The notes below the pieces were generated by a model. It saw only the letters and a list, made by a program, of their open reading frames with translations, was not told the origin of the DNA and did no database searches. 64,000 nt of DNA from Paenibacillus terrae (GTDB lineage: Bacteria; Bacillota; Bacilli; Paenibacillales; Paenibacillaceae), in contig NZ_JTHP01000008.1 of the NCBI RefSeq assembly GCF_000943545.1, forward strand, positions 62,001-126,000. The letters run 5' to 3'. The stretch's first letter is position 1, and the number at the start of each line of letters is the position of its first letter. Positions 27,584 to 36,802 of this stretch are shown one piece after another. The translations under genes and the position numbers were made by a program.

Positions 27584-28877
27584 CCTTATAAAATGGCAAC
27601 AAAACCATATTATTAAATATTTTATTTTTCATTTCAATGGTCATATTCCCACCATACTTGTCACATATTCTGGATATATTGGTTAAGCCAATACCATGAA
27701 TATCCGGGTTTGATTTTTGACTATGCAAATGGGCAACTTCATTCTCCACATGATTCAGGATGTGAATGAAAAGCGCAGATTCATTGGAATGTATTTTAAT
27801 AAGAATGTACCTATCGTCCGCAATCTTGACCTTTTTAGATGCTTCTATGGCATTATCCAGCATATTGCCCAGAGCGACACACAAGTCATAACGTTCAATA
27901 TTTACTTTCTGTGAGTATAAGTTGAGCTGGGTATCCACCTTGATGCCATTGGCCTGAGCAATATTAAGACTATTTGTGACAAGCGCATCTATAACCAGAT
28001 TACCAGTGTTAACCCTTTGATAGGCTCCTTCGATTTTATTTAATGTGACCTTAATATGTTCACTCGCCTCAGCCAATTCATTTCTCTTGATACATTCTTC
28101 AATATACAAAAACTGTTGGTGTGTATCATGAATGATTCTTTTCATATTTTTGAAGCTGTGAACCGTTTTTTCGTAGTTAGCATCTTGGTAGTCCATCTGA
28201 TGTTGTAATTGAGCATTTTCATGCATTAATTGAAATTTTTCAATGATATTATCGAAAATATATATGATAAAAACATTTAAGAGAATAAAGCTAATAATAG
28301 AACCAAAATAATACAGGTTCTTTTCACTATAAACATATAAAACATTGACCTGGTATATACTTATGATGGGAACGATTAAAAATAAAATGTAGTAACGAGT
28401 ATGCAAAGGGAAGGTTCTGCGTTTGGCAAATAATCGTATAATCTGAATGACAGCAAACATGATAATACAGCTGAGTAACATAACCTTAGAAAATATCAAG
28501 TGATCTTGTCCGCTCAAATGACTGAAGTTGCTAATCTTGACGGAGTCTACAGCATATAAAATATACAGGGATATAAAATTAACAATGGTGAACAATACAG
28601 CATAAAGTATGGAAAAAATGATCTTTGTCTTGATTTCCACTGTATAAGATTGCGCTAAACTAAATATGACGATTAATGCCAAAATAGAGGATAGCGTCGG
28701 GGACAAATAAACATTTAAGTATAAGATGTTCAGTGATCCAAAAATGATGAAATACATGAATCTTCTATTTGGCTTTCGATTGGATTTATCAAAAACGGAG
28801 TTAAAGTAAAAATTCACCTGAAAGCACATCACCAGTACAACACATAGATTAAGAAGCAGGTAGTTATATTCCATCAT
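27573..28877 (-). CDS. Sensor histidine kinase, AgrC/GHKL type
   Basis: 434 residues. About six hydrophobic segments in the first 215 residues form a membrane sensor domain like AgrC or NatK. A coiled-coil region leads to a phospho-acceptor motif (MKRIIHDTHQQ, about 245-255), then a GHKL ATPase with an N box NMLDNAIEAS and a G box HGIGLTNISRI. The usual HPK10 phospho-acceptor region is present. It starts 1-4 bases after the response regulator stop codon. The sensor type suggests a peptide or membrane-perturbing ligand. No AgrB/AgrD pair or other peptide gene was found beside it. Confidence 0.87.
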   Translation of the reverse strand: MMEYNYLLLNLCVVLVMCFQVNFYFNSVFDKSNRKPNRRFMYFIIFGSLNILYLNVYLSPTLSSILALIVIFSLAQSYTVEIKTKIIFSILYAVLFTIVNFISLYILYAVDSVKISNFSHLSGQDHLIFSKVMLLSCIIMFAVIQIIRLFAKRRTFPLHTRYYILFLIVPIISIYQVNVLYVYSEKNLYYFGSIISFILLNVFIIYIFDNIIEKFQLMHENAQLQHQMDYQDANYEKTVHSFKNMKRIIHDTHQQFLYIEECIKRNELAEASEHIKVTLNKIEGAYQRVNTGNLVIDALVTNSLNIAQANGIKVDTQLNLYSQKVNIERYDLCVALGNMLDNAIEASKKVKIADDRYILIKIHSNESALFIHILNHVENEVAHLHSQKSNPDIHGIGLTNISRICDKYGGNMTIEMKNKIFNNMVLLPFYKDNP

Positions 28878-28878
28878 A

Positions 28879-29619
28879 TTAATGCATCTTCATGATCATA
28901 AATTTGGTATACAAATCTTTAACTTCTTTTACTTTAGAACGTCCAATAGGCAGCTTCACACCATTTGACATCAAAACATCACCGCCAGCAAATTTTTTGA
29001 CATGAATTAAGTTTATAATAATCGAACGATGAATTTGCAGAAAATTATACTCCTTTAATGCTGATGCATAATCTGAAAGAATCCCTTTGCTATCATAAGT
29101 TTGTGTAGAGGTTACAAAATGCAGCTTGTTTTTTATGGTTAAGCTTTTGGCCACTTCAATACTAATGATATCATCATATTTTAAAAGCACCTCTTCATAA
29201 GCTGACTTGATGATAACGAATTTTTTATCGAGAGATTGAAAGTACTGACACAGCTTTATCATTTTTTCCTCAAGGATATGGGAAGCAATCGGTTTTATTA
29301 AATACTGAAATGTGACCACGTCAAAGCTTTCCAGCATATACTCGGGATAGCTCGTTAAAAAAACAATCTGTTCATCAAGGTGACGCAAACTCCTTATTTT
29401 TTGGGCTGTTTGAATTCCGTTCATGCCGTTCATTTCAATATCCAATATTAAGATATGGAATGGCGATTCATGGTTTAGATAATGAGATACCAGTTGTTCT
29501 CCTGAGTCGAATAACTCCACTTTAAATTCTATATTTGTTTTGATTGATAAAGCGATCAGCATATTTTTAACAAGCTCTCTTTGCTTGTACTCATCATCGC
29601 AGATAGCCACTCTATACAT
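28879..29619 (-). CDS. LytTR-family response regulator
   Basis: 246 residues from ATG 29619 (MYRVAICDDEYKQ), preferred because AGAGGT lies 9 bases before it and the domain begins there. The receiver domain (1-120) has the acidic pair DDE, phospho-acceptor Asp in ILDIEMNG, and Lys in LIKPI. A LytTR DNA-binding domain follows (about 140-240: IISIEVAKSLTIKN, LQIHRSIIINLIHVKKF). This is an AgrA/VirR-like regulator that binds direct repeats as a dimer. It is the first gene of a two-gene operon with the kinase. Confidence 0.9.
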   Translation of the reverse strand: MYRVAICDDEYKQRELVKNMLIALSIKTNIEFKVELFDSGEQLVSHYLNHESPFHILILDIEMNGMNGIQTAQKIRSLRHLDEQIVFLTSYPEYMLESFDVVTFQYLIKPIASHILEEKMIKLCQYFQSLDKKFVIIKSAYEEVLLKYDDIISIEVAKSLTIKNKLHFVTSTQTYDSKGILSDYASALKEYNFLQIHRSIIINLIHVKKFAGGDVLMSNGVKLPIGRSKVKEVKDLYTKFMIMKMH

Positions 29620-29798
29620 AAATGCCATACCTCTCATTCCCATGGCATGTAGCATGGAATTATAGTCTGAACAGTATACAATTTTTTAAATATTCTATAC
29701 ATAGCTTTTGGATAAAACGCAAATTCAAATCCCTCAAATGCACTTCAACTCCAGTTCACATGGCTATAGTAGCAAAAGTGTCTGCTTTTGATACAGGT

Positions 29799-30620
29799 CT
29801 AGACTCCGTTCTCTTCACTCTTTACATCATGGCCTAAGCGGCTTGCAAACTGGCTAATTAATTGGTTTAATGGTTTGGCTGCTTTCGTAGGAATTCGATG
29901 ATCCATATCTTCGATAAAAATCAGCTCGTTTTGGGGCAATCGTTCATGCAACAACCGAGCATATGGATAAAAGAGTTTGTCTTTCTCTCCGTAAATCAAC
30001 AGGACGCGATGATTTATTTCCTGCAAATGTGCTGTACAGTTATAGTGCAGACTATAATTGTAATATTGCTCCACGTTTTTGGCGTTTCCTTTTCTGGCAT
30101 CGTTAAACAACGTCCAGAACAAGGATAAATTTTTATGAGCTTGACTCCAAGCAGTGGAGAAAGCAATCGGACTGATCAATCCCAGTTTGGAGAACATATG
30201 TCCAAGTGATATTTTATTTTTTAATTCCCTACCGCCAACTTCCGACATGCCACCGATGATAATGCCGCCCAGGGAACGATCAGGATAGGCTAACAGAAAG
30301 TCAAGCACAATGGAGCCACCTATCGAATAACCGCATAAAAATGCCCTCTCTATCTTCAACTCGTCCATGAGCTGCTTCATATCCTCGGCAATTAACGGAT
30401 AGGTAATCGCTTTCTTGGAAGGCTCACTTTGACCATGACCCCGAATATCAAAAGCGACTGTACGAAAACGACCGGACAATTCCTGAATTTGATATTGAAA
30501 ATTCGAACTTGTCAACACTGGAGGATGAACGAACAGGATCGCCGTCCCTTTTCCACGATCCGTGTAATGCATACTATATCCGTTTATATTGGTTTTGGGC
30601 AATGCGAAACACATCCTCAC
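29799..30620 (-). CDS. Alpha/beta hydrolase
   Basis: 273 residues from GTG 30620; ATG 30614 two codons later is as likely, since the only SD-like GAGG overlaps them. A canonical alpha/beta fold: HPPVLTSSNF oxyanion loop, RGHGQSEPS, nucleophile elbow GYSIGGS, acid in GEKDKLF and His in DMDHRIP. The substrate cannot be told from sequence; a small ester or lactone is typical. It stands alone, with the LytTR pair downstream on the same strand after 179 bases. Confidence 0.8.
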   Translation of the reverse strand: MRMCFALPKTNINGYSMHYTDRGKGTAILFVHPPVLTSSNFQYQIQELSGRFRTVAFDIRGHGQSEPSKKAITYPLIAEDMKQLMDELKIERAFLCGYSIGGSIVLDFLLAYPDRSLGGIIIGGMSEVGGRELKNKISLGHMFSKLGLISPIAFSTAWSQAHKNLSLFWTLFNDARKGNAKNVEQYYNYSLHYNCTAHLQEINHRVLLIYGEKDKLFYPYARLLHERLPQNELIFIEDMDHRIPTKAAKPLNQLISQFASRLGHDVKSEENGV

Positions 30621-30979
30621 TGCTTATATTTGAGCATTTTGCATAAATCCCAAGAGAGATTTCAAATCAGCAATATATAGATCGAAACGGTTTAATTCGT
30701 CTATCTATTGTACTTTCGAGCGTTGGAAATCGAATTATGCAAAATGCTGATTTAGAAAAAAACAAAGCGTAAAAAAACGCAAAGACCTTTCACAATGCGT
30801 TTTTCAAAAGCTCTTAACAAAAGCTGGCTCACCATAAAGGAGTTATCATAATTATTTCCAAAAATATTGTGAGTTACACAACATTTTCAATTTTAAACTC
30901 GACTGTTTTTCAAAGGACAAAGACGAGTGAAAAAACGCCAAGCTCCAAAATGAATCATCAGGCCTATCATGAACGCTCG

Positions 30980-31099
30980 ATCACAAGCTCGGACGTTACC
31001 GTATCCGTAAGGCTACGCCGAACTGGCGGCACTGCTGCCGTACCAATACGGCTACATCCGCTTCACGTGTCAGATCGACCGCTTCCTCAACCTTGAACT
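30980..31099 (-). pseudogene. Possible GH3 glycosidase remnant
   Basis: Directly downstream of the GH2 gene, the minus strand reads KVEEAVDLTREADVAVLV, which resembles the strand-helix of the second GH3 domain, then runs out of frame; a shifted frame gives YDRAFM-like sequence. Only about 40 codons are recognisable. The plus strand is also open here (AELAALLPYQYGYIRF), so the reading is not secure. The rest of the gap 30621-30979 shows only an AT-rich hairpin (AAAAACGCA/TGCGTTTTT, about 30773-30808). Confidence 0.3.
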
Positions 31100-31100
31100 G

Positions 31101-33458
31101 TCATTTGTATTCATGCTCAATATTTAGTCTGGTTTCTCCCTGCAACCCTCCATCTGCTGAAGCTTGAAGCAACAGCTCACCTGCCAGATACCCGGATTGC
31201 ACAATAACGAGACACCTGCCTCTGTGTGTTCGTATCTGGTTTCCCTGGAAGGGTTCATCACTGGTGAGATCGCCGTTATCTATTCCAAGGATACGACCAT
31301 CACCATGTAGTTTAAAGGTTAAATCAAATTCCTGATTAGGTACAATAATTCCATCTTGGTCTGTAACAGTTACCTCTACATGAGATATTTCATGACCATC
31401 AGCAGGTAGAACCGTCCGATCAGCCTGCAACTTTAGACCATAGGGAAGTCCGGCAGTGGTTAATTCATGCTCACAGACCTTCTGATTTCCATTACTGCCA
31501 ATAGCCCGGATTTTGCCCGGTGAATAGGGGAGTTCCCATTTGATTAAATGATCAGGATAATCGGCAAGCTTTCTCTCACCGTAAGATTCATCGTTCACGA
31601 TCAATTCCACGCTCTCACAATTGGTAAAGGTAACTAACCGTATCAATTTTCCGCCGTATTCAGGAAATGTCCAATGATCCTCCATACCCGGAGATTTCCA
31701 GTGCATCGTCCACGATGGATTGTGTTCCGGCTTCATACGTTCGTGAAGTACAGCAATGTGCACAACAGGCTGATTTGACCATAGACTTTGTTGAAGATAG
31801 GATACAGGTTTGCGGAACCCGCAAGTATCAATCAGACCCGAGGACCACCCTTTGGAGGGATAGCTTGTTTCTCCCAGATAGTCAATCCCGCTCCAAACAA
31901 ATTGACCCATCACATAATCATGATTAACGACATCAAACCAAGGATTCATGGGCAAATAACCTTTAACCCGGTTATCCTTACCACGATAGTATGGGAAAGT
32001 CTCCGTTCCAATGATTAGCGTATCCGGCATGGCGCTTCTGTAGTGCTCATACCACTGCTCCTGATAGTTTAACCCCAGAACGTCCACTCGTTGTGCCAGC
32101 AGCTTGGTATGCTCTACCTTGGCTTCAATCGAACCATCATGCAAGCTGATCGGTGTATTATGCGGCTCAAGCGCACATGTAACAAGCCGGGTGGGGTCAT
32201 TTTCATGGCAAAAGGCGACGAGTTGCTCCAACATTTTGAGCATGGACGGTTGGCCCTGGTTCTCTACTTCATTCCCAACACTCCACATGAAAACGCTGGG
32301 ATGGTTCCTGTCTCTTACGAGCATCGCCTCCAGGTCCTTTTCCCACCATTCATCATATAAATGCTCATAAGAAAGAGATTTCCATTTGTCAAAAGCTTCG
32401 TCAATTACCAGGAACCCCATCTGATCACAAAGATCCAACAATTCAGGTGCCATCGGATTATGGGCAAAACGAATCGAGTTACAGCCCATTTCCTTCAGCT
32501 TCTGTAGTCTTCTTTTCATGGCCGTATCATGGTAAGCAGCTCCCAGACAGCCTAAATCATGGTGAATGCAAACTCCCTTTAACTTCAAGCTGCTTCCATT
32601 CAGAAATAAACCCTTTTGAGCGTCCAGTTTCACTTCTCTTATGCCAAAAGGGGTTCGATAACAATCTACCTCTTTATTGTCGCAATAAATGATGGTTTGG
32701 GCTTCATAGAGCACTGGGTTCTCCGGTGACCATAATTCTGGCTCTAAAACCCGCGTTTTTTGCTCCATTTCGCCCGTTTCAAAGCCCGAAAGAGTCACTC
32801 GGTTTTCAATTTTTCCTTTTACTTGTCCCTGTGAGTCCAGAATTTCAGTCACAATATTACACTCTATGGCATGCTTATGATGATTAGTAACTTGGATTTT
32901 GGCACTCACCTTGGCTTCATCTGGCGAAATTTCAGGTGTGGTGATGTAAGTCCCCCATTCGGTTACATGAATATAATCCGTACAAATCAGCCAGACATTA
33001 CGATAAATACCGGATCCCGAATACCATCTGTCAGGCGGAAGAGTCGTATTGTCCACTTTGACAGCAATCACGTTATCCTCACCCCACCGAATATATGGGG
33101 TCAAATCATATTGAAAACTAACATATCCATAAGGCCGCTTGCCCACAAAATGCCCATTGATCCAAACCTCACTGTTATTGTGAATACCATCAAATTGTAT
33201 GTATACGCGCTGTTTTGGAGAAGAGGGCTTCACATTAAAATGCTTTCGGTACCATCCGACAGACCATCTGGGCAAATAAGCTTGATTCCCGCCATACAGC
33301 ATATGTGGATCAAAGGATTGTTCTATACTCCAGTCATGAGGGACTTGAAGGAGCCGCCATTGCTCATCGTTATAATCCATCTTCTCGGCACCCGTGTAAT
33401 TACCTCCCATAAATCTCCATTTTGTGTTGAATGGCGTAATCACTCTGCTTCCCATCAT
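31101..33458 (-). CDS. Glycoside hydrolase family 2 protein (beta-galactosidase-like)
   Basis: 785 residues from ATG 33458 behind TGGAGGCAAA. Order: jelly-roll sugar-binding domain (about 10-170; DDEQWRLLQVPHDW, PKQRVYIQFDGIHNNSEVWI), Ig-like domain, TIM barrel with acid/base Glu in SVGNEVENQ (near 397) and nucleophile in IGTETFPYY (near 485), then DUF4982-like and C-terminal Ig-type domains (VEVTVTDQDG). No signal peptide, so it acts inside the cell on imported oligosaccharide. Galactosidase or glucuronidase activity are both possible within GH2. It is the last gene of the minus-strand block that also contains GH35 and cellulase-like enzymes. Confidence 0.88.
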   Translation of the reverse strand: MMGSRVITPFNTKWRFMGGNYTGAEKMDYNDEQWRLLQVPHDWSIEQSFDPHMLYGGNQAYLPRWSVGWYRKHFNVKPSSPKQRVYIQFDGIHNNSEVWINGHFVGKRPYGYVSFQYDLTPYIRWGEDNVIAVKVDNTTLPPDRWYSGSGIYRNVWLICTDYIHVTEWGTYITTPEISPDEAKVSAKIQVTNHHKHAIECNIVTEILDSQGQVKGKIENRVTLSGFETGEMEQKTRVLEPELWSPENPVLYEAQTIIYCDNKEVDCYRTPFGIREVKLDAQKGLFLNGSSLKLKGVCIHHDLGCLGAAYHDTAMKRRLQKLKEMGCNSIRFAHNPMAPELLDLCDQMGFLVIDEAFDKWKSLSYEHLYDEWWEKDLEAMLVRDRNHPSVFMWSVGNEVENQGQPSMLKMLEQLVAFCHENDPTRLVTCALEPHNTPISLHDGSIEAKVEHTKLLAQRVDVLGLNYQEQWYEHYRSAMPDTLIIGTETFPYYRGKDNRVKGYLPMNPWFDVVNHDYVMGQFVWSGIDYLGETSYPSKGWSSGLIDTCGFRKPVSYLQQSLWSNQPVVHIAVLHERMKPEHNPSWTMHWKSPGMEDHWTFPEYGGKLIRLVTFTNCESVELIVNDESYGERKLADYPDHLIKWELPYSPGKIRAIGSNGNQKVCEHELTTAGLPYGLKLQADRTVLPADGHEISHVEVTVTDQDGIIVPNQEFDLTFKLHGDGRILGIDNGDLTSDEPFQGNQIRTHRGRCLVIVQSGYLAGELLLQASADGGLQGETRLNIEHEYK

Positions 33459-33537
33459 TTTGCCTCCATTTCATAAAAATTGATGAACGGATATAACAAC
33501 AGTACAGGCTTTATCATCACAATAGACGTGTTCTCAA

Positions 33538-34332
33538 TTACAATATTTGAAACACCGGGCGATCTTCAACAAAGTGTACGGGGATCATTGGAAATTGGGC
33601 GGAAAGTACATCAGCAAGATATTTCATACCAGGTGCTTCGCTTTCAGCATGTCCCAGCATAATAAGGGCTTTACTTCTGCCCTGATAGACAGCGTCTTTC
33701 ACATATTCTGGCGTTTCCCATTCTGGGCCCTCACCGGCAATGACTAAATCTACATTTTCATTTAGAAATAATGGAATGGCTAGATCACCACCTCCCCTGT
33801 ATCCTACTAAGATTCCCACTCGTTCACATGGCATGGAAAGCTCGCCAGCTACCCGTACATAACGAATATGAAGCTTGGCTTTGATATATTCAGCGACCTC
33901 CTTAACTTCCATAGCTGGAATAGTCAAAATGGCGGACGTCGGCTGCTGTTTCACAACATAGGTGTGCCAATCAAGTGCCTGGAGAAGTCCAACCATCACT
34001 CCATCCGGCTGATAACGGTGTATGGTGTCATGAAAACGATAAATACCTAGACCCGAGTCGGCAATCAGGCGAGATTTTTGCAAAAAAACGGGGTCATGTC
34101 GTAAACATTCCTGCATCCCCTGATGGCTATAAAAAATGCCTTCATGCGTAATGATAAAATTTGCGCCTAGAGAAATAGCTTGTTCTATCACATACTGCGA
34201 CGCTGAGAAAGCGGTTACAATTCCTTGCACCTCAGTATCCAAATACCCTGGATTAAGCAGATCTACGGTCGTGTTAGGTGTGCTTATTCCCTTGGCCAGA
34301 TGGTTCACAATCTGCCCCATAGTCATGGTCAT
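33538..34332 (-). CDS. NIF3-like dinuclear metal centre protein in a glycosidase cluster
   Basis: 264 residues from ATG 34332 behind GAGGAGGGGATACTTGT. Two NIF3 halves: TVDLLNPGYLDTEVQGIV and ANFIITHEGIFYSHQG near the start, GRSKALIMLGHAESE near the C-terminus. The family's usual His-His metal site (THHP) is THEG here, and the late His/Glu pair GHAESE is kept, so a two-metal centre is plausible but altered. NIF3 proteins are hexameric metal hydrolases of unclear substrate. Its position between GH2 and GH35 genes, in the same direction and with short gaps, suggests a role in the same sugar pathway, which is unusual for the family. Confidence 0.8.
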   Translation of the reverse strand: MTMTMGQIVNHLAKGISTPNTTVDLLNPGYLDTEVQGIVTAFSASQYVIEQAISLGANFIITHEGIFYSHQGMQECLRHDPVFLQKSRLIADSGLGIYRFHDTIHRYQPDGVMVGLLQALDWHTYVVKQQPTSAILTIPAMEVKEVAEYIKAKLHIRYVRVAGELSMPCERVGILVGYRGGGDLAIPLFLNENVDLVIAGEGPEWETPEYVKDAVYQGRSKALIMLGHAESEAPGMKYLADVLSAQFPMIPVHFVEDRPVFQIL

Positions 34333-34422
34333 ACAAGTATCCCCTCCTCATGGAGAATGTACATCAATTGTACCATTTTATTTCAGTCATAGGAGCTATT
34401 CCTTTTAGTAAAACAGCCCGGG

Positions 34423-36780
34423 TTACATGGTGATTTTGATCTCATACACAGGTACAATGCTGACCGAGCCGATGTCCACGATTCGTTCCTCTGTCGTCTC
34501 TTTCCAGCCAGCCATGGTAGTGTTGCTGTTGAGAACCTTACCTTTTCGAATGGGGGAAACATACACATACATTCCTTGCTCGATAAGCCGATGTTCAAAT
34601 GGTTTCAAACCTATTTCCCAGGTCGTATGGTTGCAGAAGTTATCGTGAATCAATTCGCCATCAATGAAAGCATAACCGATGTCTCCAGTATAATCGATAC
34701 GCAGTAGAGCCTCCTTGATTCCGTCAAACGCATTTACATTGAAATCAAGAGTGAATTTATCGTTATTAACCCTTTTCAAATTGAAATGGATTTCTTTCTT
34801 GGGAGCCTTTAAACGATACGTTTTAAATAATTCACTTTCTGCTATTTCAAGTAGCTCTCCGCCGGAAATGGATGTGATTGAGGCGTCAAAATCCGGGAAT
34901 ACACTCAGGCTTACCATTTCCTGGTCCGTTGACTCCAGCTTTATCTCAGCTCCAGATACAAGTACATTGGCACTTGTCACTATGACTCTGTCCCGACCTT
35001 GCAGGTTTACCTTCCAAAATTTCAGACTTTGCTCATCAGTCATCGTGTAGATGGAGACTTTTTTGCCACTTTCAGATACCAGGTGGATGAGACTATCTTC
35101 CTCTTCAGCAAGCTTAATGATCGTGTTCCCATCCATTTGCTCTATCGAACCTTTGTCGATGGTGGCACTGATCATATCTTTTGACTCCATTGCATAGGTT
35201 CCTGTCATGCCCTCCGGTACAAAGCAAAAATAATATACTTCTCCAGCCTCTTCTATCCTTGTTATCAGCTGTGCCGTTGCATATTTGAGCTTTATTCCAT
35301 CCAGATTGAAATTAAATGGCAATATGGCGAAACAATCACGTCCTAACGTCAGCTCCCCTTGACTAGGTATGACAATCGTTTCCTCGGGCAGTTCAATGCT
35401 TACCTTAAAATCGCACAGGTCGTCATTTACGACATGGTCTTGGAAATTATTTAGAAACAGGTACCCCGATCCGGCACTGGAGCGCACTGCATATCGTAAG
35501 GTATCCACATCATAAGGGTCCATTTGGGACGTATCCCTTGGCAGAATAGTCTTCGTCAGGGAGAATTGCTTTTGGAACGTTGAAAAAAAATAATGCTGCA
35601 GCTTTGTTCTTTGGTATGATTCTCTTACTTGACCGAATTCACCGATCATGGCATTGAAATCATAGGATATTTTAGGTGTGGCCAGATCGTTTGTGAACGG
35701 GTTAACCTCACCACGAGGATTCGAACCCCCATGATACATGTAGTACCCGATCAGGTTACAGCCTTCTGCAACCTTCATGACAGTCATCGCTGGAACACTA
35801 CGATAGGGAAATGCAAACCGGTATTTATAAAACTGAACCATGCCGCCACCCATCTCGCAGCAAGCGTACGGATAATCTTCGGGGGCGTATTGGGGCTCAA
35901 AATTGTAGCTCTTTGGAATCTTGTTATTATGCTTGTCTCGGAAAATGTATTCCGGTGTCGCAGGATGCTCGTCCTTCCCCTCCAGACGTCCCTCTTCGTA
36001 ATAGATCCATGGCCAGTAGGCATACCCGCCCCATAAAGGCAGCATATCAGGTACAGGCGTTGTGGCTCCTCCCCATCCTGTGCACGTATAGATCGGAGTA
36101 TCAATCCCTGCTTCCAAGGCTATTTCTTTAAGTTTTAACATATGCGAATTACCATCACTTCCGCAGTTTAACCACATATCATTAATCCCTACAGTCAATC
36201 CCCACTGGGCAGATGAATGATTATGCTCGTTTTCGATTTGGGTACCGATGATCGGTCCCCCCTCCTTATATAACAATCCTTTAACCTGGGTACCGATTAC
36301 GTTATACATTCTTCTCGTATAGAACAGGTACCCCTCATCATTAGAACGAACCTCAAATGGCCGACCGAATAACCAATCCGGCATACCGCCGTTTCGAATT
36401 TCCCCATGATTGAAGGGTCCGATCCGAATCATGACGTATAGCTGATGTTTCCCGCACAACTCTATGAAACGGCGAAGATTTTTGTTCCCACTCCAATTAA
36501 AAACACCTTCAACTTCTTCATGTAGGTTCCAAAAAATATAAGTTGCAATGATGTTTACGCCGCCCATTTTTATTTTAATCATTTCATCTTCCCAATAGCG
36601 TTCATCATAACGGGCATAATGGAATTCACCACAAATGCCGAAAAAGGGCTCTCCATCCTTCTCCATAAAATAGTTGGTGAATCCGATCTCCTCTCCTTTA
36701 GGATGGGTGCCGCCAAGCTTGATATGTCCTTTAACAATATGCTTGTGATCGTCTGTGACCGTAATTCGATAGTTTCTCAT
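34423..36780 (-). CDS. GH35-type beta-galactosidase
   Basis: 785 residues from ATG 36780 (MRNYRITVTDD), with GAGGTGA 9 bases upstream; a GTG three codons earlier is too close to the RBS. The N-terminal TIM barrel has the GH35 start (FFGICGEFHYARYDERYWED), acid/base Glu in IGTQIENEH (near 184) and nucleophile Glu in CCEMGGGM (near 309); beta-sandwich domains follow to the C-terminus. No signal peptide. It probably removes terminal galactose from imported oligosaccharides. It lies 22 bases after the cellulase-like gene. Confidence 0.87.
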   Translation of the reverse strand: MRNYRITVTDDHKHIVKGHIKLGGTHPKGEEIGFTNYFMEKDGEPFFGICGEFHYARYDERYWEDEMIKIKMGGVNIIATYIFWNLHEEVEGVFNWSGNKNLRRFIELCGKHQLYVMIRIGPFNHGEIRNGGMPDWLFGRPFEVRSNDEGYLFYTRRMYNVIGTQVKGLLYKEGGPIIGTQIENEHNHSSAQWGLTVGINDMWLNCGSDGNSHMLKLKEIALEAGIDTPIYTCTGWGGATTPVPDMLPLWGGYAYWPWIYYEEGRLEGKDEHPATPEYIFRDKHNNKIPKSYNFEPQYAPEDYPYACCEMGGGMVQFYKYRFAFPYRSVPAMTVMKVAEGCNLIGYYMYHGGSNPRGEVNPFTNDLATPKISYDFNAMIGEFGQVRESYQRTKLQHYFFSTFQKQFSLTKTILPRDTSQMDPYDVDTLRYAVRSSAGSGYLFLNNFQDHVVNDDLCDFKVSIELPEETIVIPSQGELTLGRDCFAILPFNFNLDGIKLKYATAQLITRIEEAGEVYYFCFVPEGMTGTYAMESKDMISATIDKGSIEQMDGNTIIKLAEEEDSLIHLVSESGKKVSIYTMTDEQSLKFWKVNLQGRDRVIVTSANVLVSGAEIKLESTDQEMVSLSVFPDFDASITSISGGELLEIAESELFKTYRLKAPKKEIHFNLKRVNNDKFTLDFNVNAFDGIKEALLRIDYTGDIGYAFIDGELIHDNFCNHTTWEIGLKPFEHRLIEQGMYVYVSPIRKGKVLNSNTTMAGWKETTEERIVDIGSVSIVPVYEIKITM

Positions 36781-36802
36781 GAAGTTCACTCACCTCACTC
36801 GT

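Noticed and set aside
30771-30809. Hairpin AAAAACGCA/TGCGTTTTT as a terminator
   Set aside because: AT-rich stem of 9 bases with a 14-base loop and no gene ending close to it.
31010-31130. Plus-strand frame AELAALLPYQYGYIRF as a gene fragment
   Set aside because: Protein-like codon use but no family recognised and it overlaps the better supported minus-strand GH3-like reading and the GH2 end.
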